34,369 nt of DNA from Calditrichota bacterium (GTDB lineage: Bacteria; Electryoneota; AABM5-125-24; Hatepunaeales; Hatepunaeaceae). The notes beneath the pieces are model-generated. The model saw only the letters and a program-made list of their open reading frames with translations. It made no database searches and was not told the DNA's origin. A program made the translations under genes and the position numbers. Of this stretch, positions 26,544 through 34,369 are shown piece after piece. Numbering within the stretch: position 1 is the stretch's first letter; the number at the start of each line of letters is the position of its first letter. Location of the stretch: NCBI GenBank assembly GCA_016867855.1, contig VGIO01000009.1, positions 1-34,369 on the forward strand, written 5' to 3'.

Positions 26544-26620
26544 CGTTCTGAATGAAGTGAAGAATCCTCTAGTCCAGACGCGATACTTCCCCCTGCCTAC
26601 GCAGGGGGCAGTATAAAACT
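26544..26620. repeat. Dispersed intergenic repeat, copy C
   Basis: 'cgttctgaatgaagtgaagaatcctctagtccagacgcgatacttccccctgcctacgcagggggcagtataaaact'; shares arms with copies A and B and the '...cttccccc...gggg..ataaaact' end with copy A. Confidence 0.7.
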
Positions 26621-26671
26621 TTTCAAAATGTGAAGTTACTTCCGACGCAATATATAACAATAATTCCCTCT

Positions 26672-27781
26672 ATGTCCAATAAAATGCGCGCAGTCGTCAA
26701 GACGAAACCGCAGCCAGGCGCGGAACTGCGGGAAGTCGATATTTCCGTTCCGGCTGCAGACGAGGCGCTGATAAAAGTTCAGGCGACATCGATTTGCGGC
26801 ACCGATGTTCATATTTACAAATGGGATAATTGGTCGCAGACGCGCATCGGCGCGGCGCGGCTGCCGCAAGTTCTCGGTCACGAGGTCGCCGGCGATGTAG
26901 TCGAAGTTGGCAGGAATGTCAAGCGCATCAAAGTTGGCGATTATGTCTCGGTCGAAACGCATATTCCCGAGCCTTCCGATTTGCAAACGCTGCTCGGGCA
27001 GATGCATATCGGTGAGAATATGAAAATCGTCGGCGTTGATCGCGACGGCAGTTTTGCGGAATATTTGACCGTGCCGGAAGTCGTATGCTGGATCAATGCC
27101 CCGGGCATCCCTCCGGAATATGCGTCGATTCAGGAGCCGCTCGGCAATGCGACCTACTGCCTGCTCGGCGAAGATGGTGATGTCGCCGGAACGACGGCCG
27201 TCATCCTCGGAGATGGGCCTATCGGTTTGATGGCGGTAGCGGTTGCGCGAGCCGTCGGGGTGGCGAAAATATTCGTCACCGGACTCTTCGACCATTGCCT
27301 TGACATTGCCAAACAGGTCGGCGCGGATTATGTGTTGAACGCTGGCGACCAAGCGCTCGACCGCGTGGCTATAGTGCGCGAACATACCGGCGGATTCGGC
27401 GCGGATATTGTATTGGAAATGTCCGGCGCGCCGCAAGCTGCTGCCGAAGGCTTTAAAATGCTGCGCAAAGGCGGACGCTTCTCGGCTTTCGGTGTGATGT
27501 CCGAGTCGAACTTAGCCCTCGATTATAACAACGGCATTGTATTCAAAGGCGCGCGCATATACGGCATCAATGGCCGGCGGATGTTCGACACCTGGTATCG
27601 CGTGCGTAATCTGCTGGCTTCCGACCGGCTCAACCTCGCGCCGATTATAACCAATATCATCGGGTTGGAGGACTTTGAATTAGGTTTCGCCCAAATGCTG
27701 GAGATACCGCGCCAGTCGGCAAAAATTGTAATGTTCCCGAATAGTTCTCTGCTGAAACAAGCGCAAAACAGGCGTAAATAG
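26672..27781 (+). CDS. tdh: L-threonine 3-dehydrogenase (zinc MDR family)
   Basis: 'ATSICGTDVHIYKWDNWSQTRIGAARLPQVLGHEVAGDVVEVGRNV', 'ETHIPEP', 'ILGDGPIGLMAVAVARAVG'. Start at Met 26672 or 26684 preferred over 26630. Confidence 0.9.
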   Translation: MSNKMRAVVKTKPQPGAELREVDISVPAADEALIKVQATSICGTDVHIYKWDNWSQTRIGAARLPQVLGHEVAGDVVEVGRNVKRIKVGDYVSVETHIPEPSDLQTLLGQMHIGENMKIVGVDRDGSFAEYLTVPEVVCWINAPGIPPEYASIQEPLGNATYCLLGEDGDVAGTTAVILGDGPIGLMAVAVARAVGVAKIFVTGLFDHCLDIAKQVGADYVLNAGDQALDRVAIVREHTGGFGADIVLEMSGAPQAAAEGFKMLRKGGRFSAFGVMSESNLALDYNNGIVFKGARIYGINGRRMFDTWYRVRNLLASDRLNLAPIITNIIGLEDFELGFAQMLEIPRQSAKIVMFPNSSLLKQAQNRRK

Positions 27782-27792
27782 GAACAGGGATT

Positions 27793-29484
27793 ATGTTGCT
27801 GAAAGTTAAACCGAACGCCTTTGCCCATCGAAAAATCATTCCCCTATTGCGTTATCGACCTTTAATAATCGTCGGCAGTATGCTGTTGAGCCTCAGTCTT
27901 GTCGTCCGACTCGAGGCGGCGCCACATTTTCGCGTTTATCCGCGCTATATTGAAAACGATATCCGCGGGATGGGACAAACGCGCGACACCTTACGCATCA
28001 GCAATGCTGAGGGCGACGAGGATCTGACTTGGCGGATGGAGATTCGCATCCTCGGCGAACCTGCCGACAGCGGTTGGATTACGGCAACTGCCTTACAGGG
28101 TCGGGTCGCGCCTGGGCAATGGGTGACGAGCATCGTGCTAATGAACGGACGAAATCTTGAGAACGGACATTACTTTGCAGATTTTTTCTTCACCTCTAAC
28201 GACCCTAACCGTCCGGAATGGACGGTTCCTGTCGCCGGGCATAAAGACGATTTTCCACGCATTGCGGCTGAATGGCAGGTCCCGCAACAGGGCGACTGGA
28301 CGGTCATCGATATGAATCGCTTTTTAGGCGAATTGTATTGGGGTAATACTTACAATTTCAACATTACCATCCGCAATCGCGGCGCGGCACAGTTAGTTGT
28401 TGACAGCCTGGTCTCGCAGAACGCTTATTTCAGGCTCAATCCGGCGCGCTTCAATCTAGCCGCCGGCACCAATCGACAGGTTCAGGTTATTTTTACTGCC
28501 GAAGAAATACGCGCTAATTCGACGACGGTTACATCTATAACGAATGTTTGGGACCCGGCTGAAATCAGTTTTAGAATTATCGCCACGGTTTCGCCGGTCT
28601 TCCGCTTCGGCTCTCCAGTGGCAGATTTTAGTATGGACGAAGACGCTGCCGAACGGCTGGTCGCCGACCTGGATACGGTGTTCATCTCTTCTTACGCTGA
28701 AACGAACTACAATGTATCCGGCGGACTCGGCTTCACCTATCGACTAGCCCGCAACCGTGAATTGTTCGTCCGACCGCGGACGAATTGGAACGGCGTATCG
28801 ACTTTCTTTTTAAGCGCGTCGCTCGGCGACACGGTCGTATTAGCCGACACTTTTATAGTTACGGTGAATCCTGTTCCTGACCCACCCGGCGCATTCGATT
28901 TAATCGCGCCGGTCGATGACGATACACTATGGCCCGACCGCGGCGATTCGTTGTTCGTCTGGCAAAGTTCTACCGACCCTGACGGCGATGCGGTTAAATA
29001 TTCGCTATTTATCATATCGCCACACGGCGACACTATCTGCTGGCAAAACTTAACTGATACTACTCTCTCCTCCTGGGCGGTCTTCCTCGACGACCGCTTC
29101 ACCGGAACTATTGAATGGACGGTCGCTGCATCGGATACACTGCTTAAGCGACAGGCTTGGTCAACTTTTCGGCTGCATTTATTGCCTGGTCGTCAGCCGG
29201 CGCCGCTGTCGGATAGATGGCCGAATGTTCACGGCATAAGCGTATTTCCCAATCCGACTAATGGCTTAGTTTGTCTGAATGTCGCGCTTAAATCCGCTGG
29301 ATTCATAAGACTGGAGATTTTATCGGCCGAAGGCCGGCTCATCGACCACACGAGCGAAGGTTTCTTTCCAGCGGGACGACATCAGTTTAGTTATAATTTA
29401 GGTTCGGCGCCGAGTGGAGTCTATTTGGTCAAGATTACGACGATGAGTTATAATGGTGTTTTTCCAATTCAGTTGACGAAGTGA
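27793..29484 (+). CDS. Secreted protein with Ig-like domains and a T9SS-type C-terminal sorting tail
   Basis: N-terminal hydrophobic signal; C-term 'ISVFPNPTNGLVCLNVALKSAGFIRLEILSAEGRLI...SAPSGVYLVKITTMSYNGVFPIQLTK'. Confidence 0.78.
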   Translation: MLLKVKPNAFAHRKIIPLLRYRPLIIVGSMLLSLSLVVRLEAAPHFRVYPRYIENDIRGMGQTRDTLRISNAEGDEDLTWRMEIRILGEPADSGWITATALQGRVAPGQWVTSIVLMNGRNLENGHYFADFFFTSNDPNRPEWTVPVAGHKDDFPRIAAEWQVPQQGDWTVIDMNRFLGELYWGNTYNFNITIRNRGAAQLVVDSLVSQNAYFRLNPARFNLAAGTNRQVQVIFTAEEIRANSTTVTSITNVWDPAEISFRIIATVSPVFRFGSPVADFSMDEDAAERLVADLDTVFISSYAETNYNVSGGLGFTYRLARNRELFVRPRTNWNGVSTFFLSASLGDTVVLADTFIVTVNPVPDPPGAFDLIAPVDDDTLWPDRGDSLFVWQSSTDPDGDAVKYSLFIISPHGDTICWQNLTDTTLSSWAVFLDDRFTGTIEWTVAASDTLLKRQAWSTFRLHLLPGRQPAPLSDRWPNVHGISVFPNPTNGLVCLNVALKSAGFIRLEILSAEGRLIDHTSEGFFPAGRHQFSYNLGSAPSGVYLVKITTMSYNGVFPIQLTK

Positions 29485-29569
29485 GTAATTAATTCTTGAC
29501 CTGCTGAATTATAAAACTTAAATTTTAAGTTTAAGGAATAATTCGAGAAAATGCCTAAACTGGCAAGGC

Positions 29570-29625
29570 TCACGCCCCCGTGCGCCGATAATCTCAACAA
29601 ACGGCAGACGAGGGCGTCCACCCTG
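29570..29625. repeat. Degenerate copy of the GC-rich palindromic element
   Basis: 'ctggcaaggctcacgcccccgtgcgccg...cggcagacgagggcgtccaccctg' matches the arm order of 13966-14039 with mismatches. Confidence 0.5.
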
Positions 29626-29794
29626 ACGAAAAAACTCATATTTACAGTTCATTAGAAAATAGGATAGCGAAAATTTGGGCCTGTCGAAAACAGTCGGCGG
29701 TGGACGCCAGCATCCATTTGGCTTCTTTTAACAGATTTCAACTTTTTAACATCCCCAATTCAACCCTGTTCACCATCATCATTTAAGGAATATA

Positions 29795-30001
29795 ATGCCC
29801 CATGTCAAAATCCGCGAGGGCGAGCCGTTCGAGCGAGCCTTCAAGCGTTTTACCAAATCCTGCGAAAAATGCGGCTTAATGGCTGAAATTCGCAAACATC
29901 AGCGTTTTGTCAAGCCGTCCGAAGCCCGCAAGCGCAAGTCCGCCACGGCGCGCCGCAAAATCCGCAAACTGAACCGTCTCAGTATGCTGCCAATGCGATA
30001 G
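29795..30001 (+). CDS. rpsU: 30S ribosomal protein S21
   Basis: 'MPHVKIREGEPFERAFKRFTKSCEKCGLMAEIRKHQRFVKPSEARKRKSATARRKIRK'. Confidence 0.95.
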   Translation: MPHVKIREGEPFERAFKRFTKSCEKCGLMAEIRKHQRFVKPSEARKRKSATARRKIRKLNRLSMLPMR

Positions 30002-30002
30002 T

Positions 30003-30037
30003 AAGTTGAAAATTGTAAGTTGTAAGTTGCAAATTAT
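30003..30037. repeat. Period-7 degenerate array
   Basis: AAGTTGA|AAATTGT|AAGTTGT|AAGTTGC|AAATTAT directly after rpsU. Confidence 0.92.
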
Positions 30038-30076
30038 GAGGAATTATTATAAGACTGGATGACTGGTAACTATGCG

Positions 30077-30102
30077 CATTACACTTTCCCATTACACTTT
30101 CA
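30077..30102. repeat. 13-bp tandem repeat (7+6 substructure)
   Basis: CATTACACTTTCC|CATTACACTTTCA. Confidence 0.85.
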
Positions 30103-30119
30103 AATGGCGATGAAGCATT

Positions 30120-30653
30120 ATGACCGTTTATGATCTAATCATCGTCTTCGTCATTTTGGGCTTTGCCATTGCCGGTTATTTCAAGGGCTTTATATGCGAA
30201 GTCTTCGAAATTGCCGGCGTTATTATCGGCATTTTCGCCGGGCGCAGTTTCTCGCCGGCGCTGGCGAATTTACTGCCAGCCAAAGCCCCGCTGTTCATTC
30301 GGCTGCCGATATGCGCTGTCTTCATCGCTGTCGTCGCATTCTTTATGGTTAAAATTATCGGTTGGTTGATTCAAAAAATACTCGTCCACGGACCTTTAAA
30401 AATTTTAAACCGACTCGGCGGCATCGCGATGGGATTCATCCAAGGCGGATTAGTCATCGCCTTTATCCTGATGCTCGTTGCAATGACGCCGTTCTATGCG
30501 AAGTTGGAGAACGCCCGGCCGGGCGCGCCGGTGCTGGATTATTCGATAATAATATCCAAGCCGATAATCAAGCGCTACCAATCCATCCTCTCAAAAAGCG
30601 CCGCCGCACAGGCGAAAATCCCGCCCTTTAATTCCACAACCGTTGTCCGCTGA
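30120..30653 (+). CDS. CvpA family membrane protein
   Basis: 'MTVYDLIIVFVILGFAIAGYFKGFICEVFEIAGVIIGIFAGRSF', four predicted TM segments; immediately upstream of mutS2. Confidence 0.88.
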   Translation: MTVYDLIIVFVILGFAIAGYFKGFICEVFEIAGVIIGIFAGRSFSPALANLLPAKAPLFIRLPICAVFIAVVAFFMVKIIGWLIQKILVHGPLKILNRLGGIAMGFIQGGLVIAFILMLVAMTPFYAKLENARPGAPVLDYSIIISKPIIKRYQSILSKSAAAQAKIPPFNSTTVVR

Positions 30654-30663
30654 ACTAAATTCA

Positions 30664-33039
30664 ATGGATGACCGCAGTTTGACTTCGCTCGAATTCGACC
30701 GCCTGCGCCAGGTCTTGGCGCAGTATGCCGACAGCGGGCAAGCGCGTGAAATTTTAACCCACCTTAAACCTTTAGGCTCGCTTGGCGAAGTCCAAAGCGA
30801 ACTAAATCGAGTTGAAGAAATCCGCGGCTTTCTGCAGCGCGGGGGTTCTTATCCCGGCGGCGGCGTTACGGATGTCCAGCCGCTGCTCAAGAAGGCTTCT
30901 GTATCCGGCAGCCTATTAGAGGCCGACGAACTGCTCGCTGTCCTTAAAAACCTGCGGGTGTTTGCCTTTGTTCGTAAGATGCTCGACCGTGAACGCACGC
31001 GAATACCGCTGGTCTATCAACTGCTCATTGGTTTAAGACCGCTGCCGGAATTGGAAACGGCTATTGAGCGGGTGGTTTCGCCGGAAGGCGCCGTCAAAGA
31101 TTCCGCCTCGCCGGAACTCAACCGCCTGCGCAAAGCCATCGCGGAAGCGACGGATGCGTTGCGCGCGCGCCTGTCGGCAATAGCCGCTAAACTCAGCAAA
31201 CAGGGTGTTCTACGCGAAGAATCAGCCACATTGCGCGACGGGCGGTTCGTGCTGCCGGTGCGCTCGGATGCGATGGGCAAAATCAAGGGCATCGTTCACG
31301 ACCGTTCGGCGACCGGCGGCACGTTGTTCGTCGAGCCGACTTCGCTGGTCGAAGCCGGCAATGAACTGCGGATGCTGGAACTCGCCGAGCAGGTCGAAGT
31401 GCGTAGGATTTTACGTGAATTGACGGCGCTGGCGCGCAGCCATATCGAGCAGATTTGGGCGAACCTGCGGGCAATGATTGCGCTGGACTGCCTATGGGCA
31501 AAGGCGCGCTTCGCCGAGAAACTCGACGCCGTCAAGCCGGTCATCGTCGAAGACGGCGCGATTAATATCCTTTCAGGCCGACATCCGCTGCTGGCTTTAA
31601 CAGAGGGACGCGAGGTTGTGCCTTTGACGCTGGAATTGGGCGCGGATTATCATACCTTGGTCATCTCCGGGCCCAACGCTGGCGGAAAGTCGGTAGCGTT
31701 GAAGTGCGTCGGGCTGTTGTGTTTAATGGCGGCGTCCGGGCTGCCTGTGCCCGCGCTGCCCGGGACCGAACTGCCGCAGTTCGAGGCTATTATGGCCGAC
31801 ATAGGCGACCAGCAATCGATACAGGACGACCTTTCGACCTTCACCGCCCACGCCGCGCGCTTGAAAGAAATCCTTGAGAAAGCCAATCCTCACACCTTAG
31901 TCCTCATCGACGAAATTGGCGCCGGCACTGACCCGCAGGAAGGCGCTTCGCTGTCCATCGCGGCGCTGGAGCAGTTGACGGCGCGGCGCTGTCCAACCAT
32001 CGTTACAACGCACCACAGCGCTCTAAAAGCCTTTGCGCATTCGACGACCGGCTGCGCCAACGGCTCGATGGAGTTCGACCGCGACACCTTTCGTCCGACC
32101 TATCGCTTCAAACCGCACATCCCCGGCTCAAGTTATGCCCTCGACATCGCTCGCCGCGCCGGGCTGGCCGATGTGATTGTAGCCCGCGCCCGTGAACTGC
32201 TCGGCGGCGAACGAACCGCGCTGGAAGATATGGTCGCTTCGCTCAGCGAAAAAATCAGCCGTTATGACGCGCTGCTCATCGATGAACGCAAGCAGAAGGA
32301 ACTCCTCGCCGCGCAAGAGGAGTCTTACCGGCAGAAGTTGGAACGGCTGCAGATGCGTGAGCGGGAAATCAAACAGCGCTCGGCGCAGGAATTGGAGGAG
32401 TTGCTTAAAGCTGCACGCAAGACTATCGAAGCAACAGTCAAAGAACTACGTGAGAAGAACGCCGATAAATTGACTATCAAGAAAGCCCACAGCGAACTTG
32501 AGAGGCTGCGCAGCGAAGCCAAGTTAGGGCTGGGCTTGCCGGTAGTCGATGTGCCGCAACCGCCTAACCGGACGCCGGTGATAGAAGTAGATAAGCCCAA
32601 GGATCCGGTCGTCGGCGTTTGGGTGAAAATCGACGACTCCGCGGTCGGGCAGGTTACGGCGCTTAGCGCCCGCGGCGAGCGGCTATGCGTCGCCGTCGGC
32701 GGTGTGCAGTTATGGGTAACGCGCCCGCGGGTGAAGGTTGTCGAGCCGCCGACCGATGCGCCGCCAGTCAGCCGTTACCACACATTGCCGGAAGTTCCCT
32801 TCGAACTCGATGTGCGCGGCTTGGATGGCCCGGAGGCTTTACAGCGAGTCGATAAATACCTCTACGACGGTTATATGTCAGGCCGCAGCAAATTAGGCAT
32901 CATTCACGGCAAAGGGATGGGCATCCTGTCGCGCAATATTCAGAAATTTCTAAAAAACCACTCATTAGTCAAATCTTATCGTTTCGGCGAATATGGGGAA
33001 GGTGATTACGGTGTGACGATTGTGGAGTTGAAGACTTGA
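30664..33039 (+). CDS. mutS2: Endonuclease MutS2
   Basis: 'TLVISGPNAGGKSVALKCVGLL', 'LVLIDEIGAGTDPQEGASLSIAALE', 'TTHHSALKAFA', C-terminal Smr 'FELDVRGLDGPEALQRVDKYLYDGYMSGRSKLGIIHGKGMGIL'. Track starts at TTG 30643. Confidence 0.96.
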   Translation: MDDRSLTSLEFDRLRQVLAQYADSGQAREILTHLKPLGSLGEVQSELNRVEEIRGFLQRGGSYPGGGVTDVQPLLKKASVSGSLLEADELLAVLKNLRVFAFVRKMLDRERTRIPLVYQLLIGLRPLPELETAIERVVSPEGAVKDSASPELNRLRKAIAEATDALRARLSAIAAKLSKQGVLREESATLRDGRFVLPVRSDAMGKIKGIVHDRSATGGTLFVEPTSLVEAGNELRMLELAEQVEVRRILRELTALARSHIEQIWANLRAMIALDCLWAKARFAEKLDAVKPVIVEDGAINILSGRHPLLALTEGREVVPLTLELGADYHTLVISGPNAGGKSVALKCVGLLCLMAASGLPVPALPGTELPQFEAIMADIGDQQSIQDDLSTFTAHAARLKEILEKANPHTLVLIDEIGAGTDPQEGASLSIAALEQLTARRCPTIVTTHHSALKAFAHSTTGCANGSMEFDRDTFRPTYRFKPHIPGSSYALDIARRAGLADVIVARARELLGGERTALEDMVASLSEKISRYDALLIDERKQKELLAAQEESYRQKLERLQMREREIKQRSAQELEELLKAARKTIEATVKELREKNADKLTIKKAHSELERLRSEAKLGLGLPVVDVPQPPNRTPVIEVDKPKDPVVGVWVKIDDSAVGQVTALSARGERLCVAVGGVQLWVTRPRVKVVEPPTDAPPVSRYHTLPEVPFELDVRGLDGPEALQRVDKYLYDGYMSGRSKLGIIHGKGMGILSRNIQKFLKNHSLVKSYRFGEYGEGDYGVTIVELKT

Positions 33040-33050
33040 CAATGCTAAGC

Positions 33051-33128
33051 GCAAATTGTAAATTGATAGGTGCGAGGTGCGAATATGACATTAATGAACT
33101 ACCTTGCGCCTCGCACCTCGCACCTATA
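33051..33128. repeat. Inverted pair of period-7 arrays just upstream of tRNA-Gly
   Basis: GCAAATT|GTAAATT|GATAGGT|GCGAGGT|GCGAATA (33051-33085) and ACCTTGC|GCCTCGC|ACCTCGC|ACCTATA (33101-33128); ataggtgcgaggtgcga pairs with tcgcacctcgcacctat. Confidence 0.93.
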
Positions 33129-33129
33129 T

Positions 33130-33201
33130 GCGGCTGTAACGCAATGGTAGCGTGTCAGCTTCCCAAGCTGAAAGTTGCGGGTTCGAGCCCCGTCAGCCGC
33201 T
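33130..33201 (+). tRNA. tRNA-Gly, anticodon CCC
   Basis: Cloverleaf by eye: acceptor GCGGCTG/CAGCCGC, D stem ACGC/GCGT, anticodon stem TCAGC/GCTGA with loop TTCCCAA, T arm GCGGG-TTCGAGC-CCCGT. No encoded CCA. Confidence 0.93.
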
Positions 33202-33222
33202 CTAAAAAAGAAAATGCATATA

Positions 33223-33272
33223 AAATTGTAAATTGATTTTCAACCCGTCCTCAATTTACAATTTACAATTTA
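33223..33272. repeat. Inverted pair of period-7 arrays just downstream of tRNA-Gly
   Basis: AAATTGT|AAATTGA (33223-33236) against CAATTTA|CAATTTA|CAATTTA (33252-33272). Confidence 0.9.
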
Positions 33273-33286
33273 TGTCTGGAGGTTTT

Positions 33287-34369
33287 ATGTTTAGAGTTCT
33301 ATTAGCCTCAGCGCTGCTTGCCGGCATATTCATCGGCTGCCAAAGAGAAAACGGTCCGACAGTCCCTATCGACACGGTCTATCGTCTGTCGCTGACCGCC
33401 GAACCGGATACGATATCCGATAATCCTTCATCTTACTCTACCATCACCGCCACCCTCATCGACCAATCCGGCCATCCAGTCGGTCGTGGCGTCCCGGTCA
33501 ATTTCACCGCTAATTTTGGCACAATCGCTTCGACGGCGTTCACCGACGATAACGGACGGGCGGCAACGCTCTTCTTGCCCGACCGAACTCTGGGGATGGT
33601 GAAAATTACGGCTTCTATGCCGACCGTCGATAAACTGCCGGTCGAAGACGATGTCCGCGTCTGTGTAGTAGATGCCGGGATGCCGGTCTCGATACGCCTG
33701 ACGGCGGCGCCGCCGTTGATATCGGTTCGCGGCGTCGGCGGGACAGAGACATCCGCGTTGACTGCCGAAGTGCTGAACGCCATCGGCGAACCGGTCGATG
33801 AAGAAAAAACTGTTATAATTGACTTGCTGCGCGAGCCGCCGCTGCCGCAAGGCGGCCAAATCGACGGTCACGGACAGCGCGATTCGACGCGAACTGTCGA
33901 GGGGATAGCAAGAGCCGGGCTGAATGCCGGAACGCAAATCGGCGCAAAATTAGTCCGGGTCTATACCTGGCGGGATAATAACCGGCGGGATACAGTATCC
34001 GTAACAGCCTCCCCAGTGGCGGTCATCAGCGGTCCGCCGTTTCAATTAGATGTCGATGTGAACGACAAAGCCGTGAATGCCGGCGGCGGGGCTTGGATCT
34101 GCGAAGTCTCAGCGCGTGTGTGGGATATCCATCGCAATCCGGTCGCGAACAATATTCCGGTTGTATTCACGGTCGACCCACAAATAGCCACTATTTCGGC
34201 GGGTCTCACCGGCAATCGCAGCCGTGCCTGGAATTCAATCCCTGGCGTCGCTTTTGCGGATTTGATCTATCACTCGGTTAATACATTCGACGAAATAACG
34301 ATATCGGCCGAAGTCCACACAACCGGCGGTATGATTACCGGGACGCGGGAACATAAACTGCCCTTGCAG
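33287..34369 (+). CDS. Lipoprotein with Ig-like (Big_1-type) domains, partial at the 3' end
   Basis: GGAGG ribosome-binding site then 'MFRVLLASALLAGIFIGCQREN' (lipobox) and 'DNPSSYSTITATLIDQSGHPVGRGVPVNFTANFGTIASTAFTDDNGRAATLFLP'. Absent from the ORF track because it runs off the window. Confidence 0.85.
   Translation, partial: MFRVLLASALLAGIFIGCQRENGPTVPIDTVYRLSLTAEPDTISDNPSSYSTITATLIDQSGHPVGRGVPVNFTANFGTIASTAFTDDNGRAATLFLPDRTLGMVKITASMPTVDKLPVEDDVRVCVVDAGMPVSIRLTAAPPLISVRGVGGTETSALTAEVLNAIGEPVDEEKTVIIDLLREPPLPQGGQIDGHGQRDSTRTVEGIARAGLNAGTQIGAKLVRVYTWRDNNRRDTVSVTASPVAVISGPPFQLDVDVNDKAVNAGGGAWICEVSARVWDIHRNPVANNIPVVFTVDPQIATISAGLTGNRSRAWNSIPGVAFADLIYHSVNTFDEITISAEVHTTGGMITGTREHKLPLQ

Noticed and set aside
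26672-27781. tdh without kbl and pta (14316-16412) without ackA as unusual
   Set aside because: The partners may be elsewhere in the genome; their absence from a 34-kb window is not evidence.
33036-33236. 66-aa ORF across tRNA-Gly
   Set aside because: Overlaps the heptamer arrays and the tRNA; no independent coding evidence.
33051-33272. CRISPR array
   Set aside because: Repeat units are 7 bp with no spacers and no cas genes in the window; does not fit CRISPR architecture.

Overview
The window is about 34 kb of bacterial chromosome with moderate GC. It is dense with housekeeping genes and probably comes from an uncultured FCB-type lineage (inference, from the secreted proteins with 'NP.N...SGIY' T9SS/FlgD-like C-terminal tails).

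Minus-strand left part: a 5'-partial LVIVD-repeat propeller protein, metG, ricT/PSP1, holB, ribE, ribD, an AlkD-like DNA alkylation repair protein, purB, a secreted BNR/sorting-domain protein and an HtrA/DegP protease.

Plus-strand right part: coaD, pta, rpiB, a purine nucleoside phosphorylase, then an accessory island. The island holds two DUF4258-DUF2283 pairs flanking a solitary beta-type DNA methyltransferase, followed by a four-helix-bundle (S23-like) protein. After it come ileS, a DksA/TraR zinc-finger protein, lspA, a SAM hydroxide adenosyltransferase, an MBL hydrolase, tdh, a secreted sorting-domain protein, rpsU, cvpA, mutS2, tRNA-Gly(CCC) and a 3'-partial Ig-like lipoprotein.

The most unusual signal is a population of short degenerate arrays with a strict 7-, 8- or 9-bp period. 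They occur in many intergenic gaps, often as inverted pairs (around the ribD promoter and on both sides of the tRNA). They also occur inside coding regions: the methyltransferase, an IleRS linker and the four-helix-bundle gene. Other notable points are two further dispersed palindromic repeat families, a decayed toxin-antitoxin locus interrupted by a perfect 28-bp inverted repeat, coaD and ileS with no normal start codon at the expected place, and a sharp composition break inside ileS.
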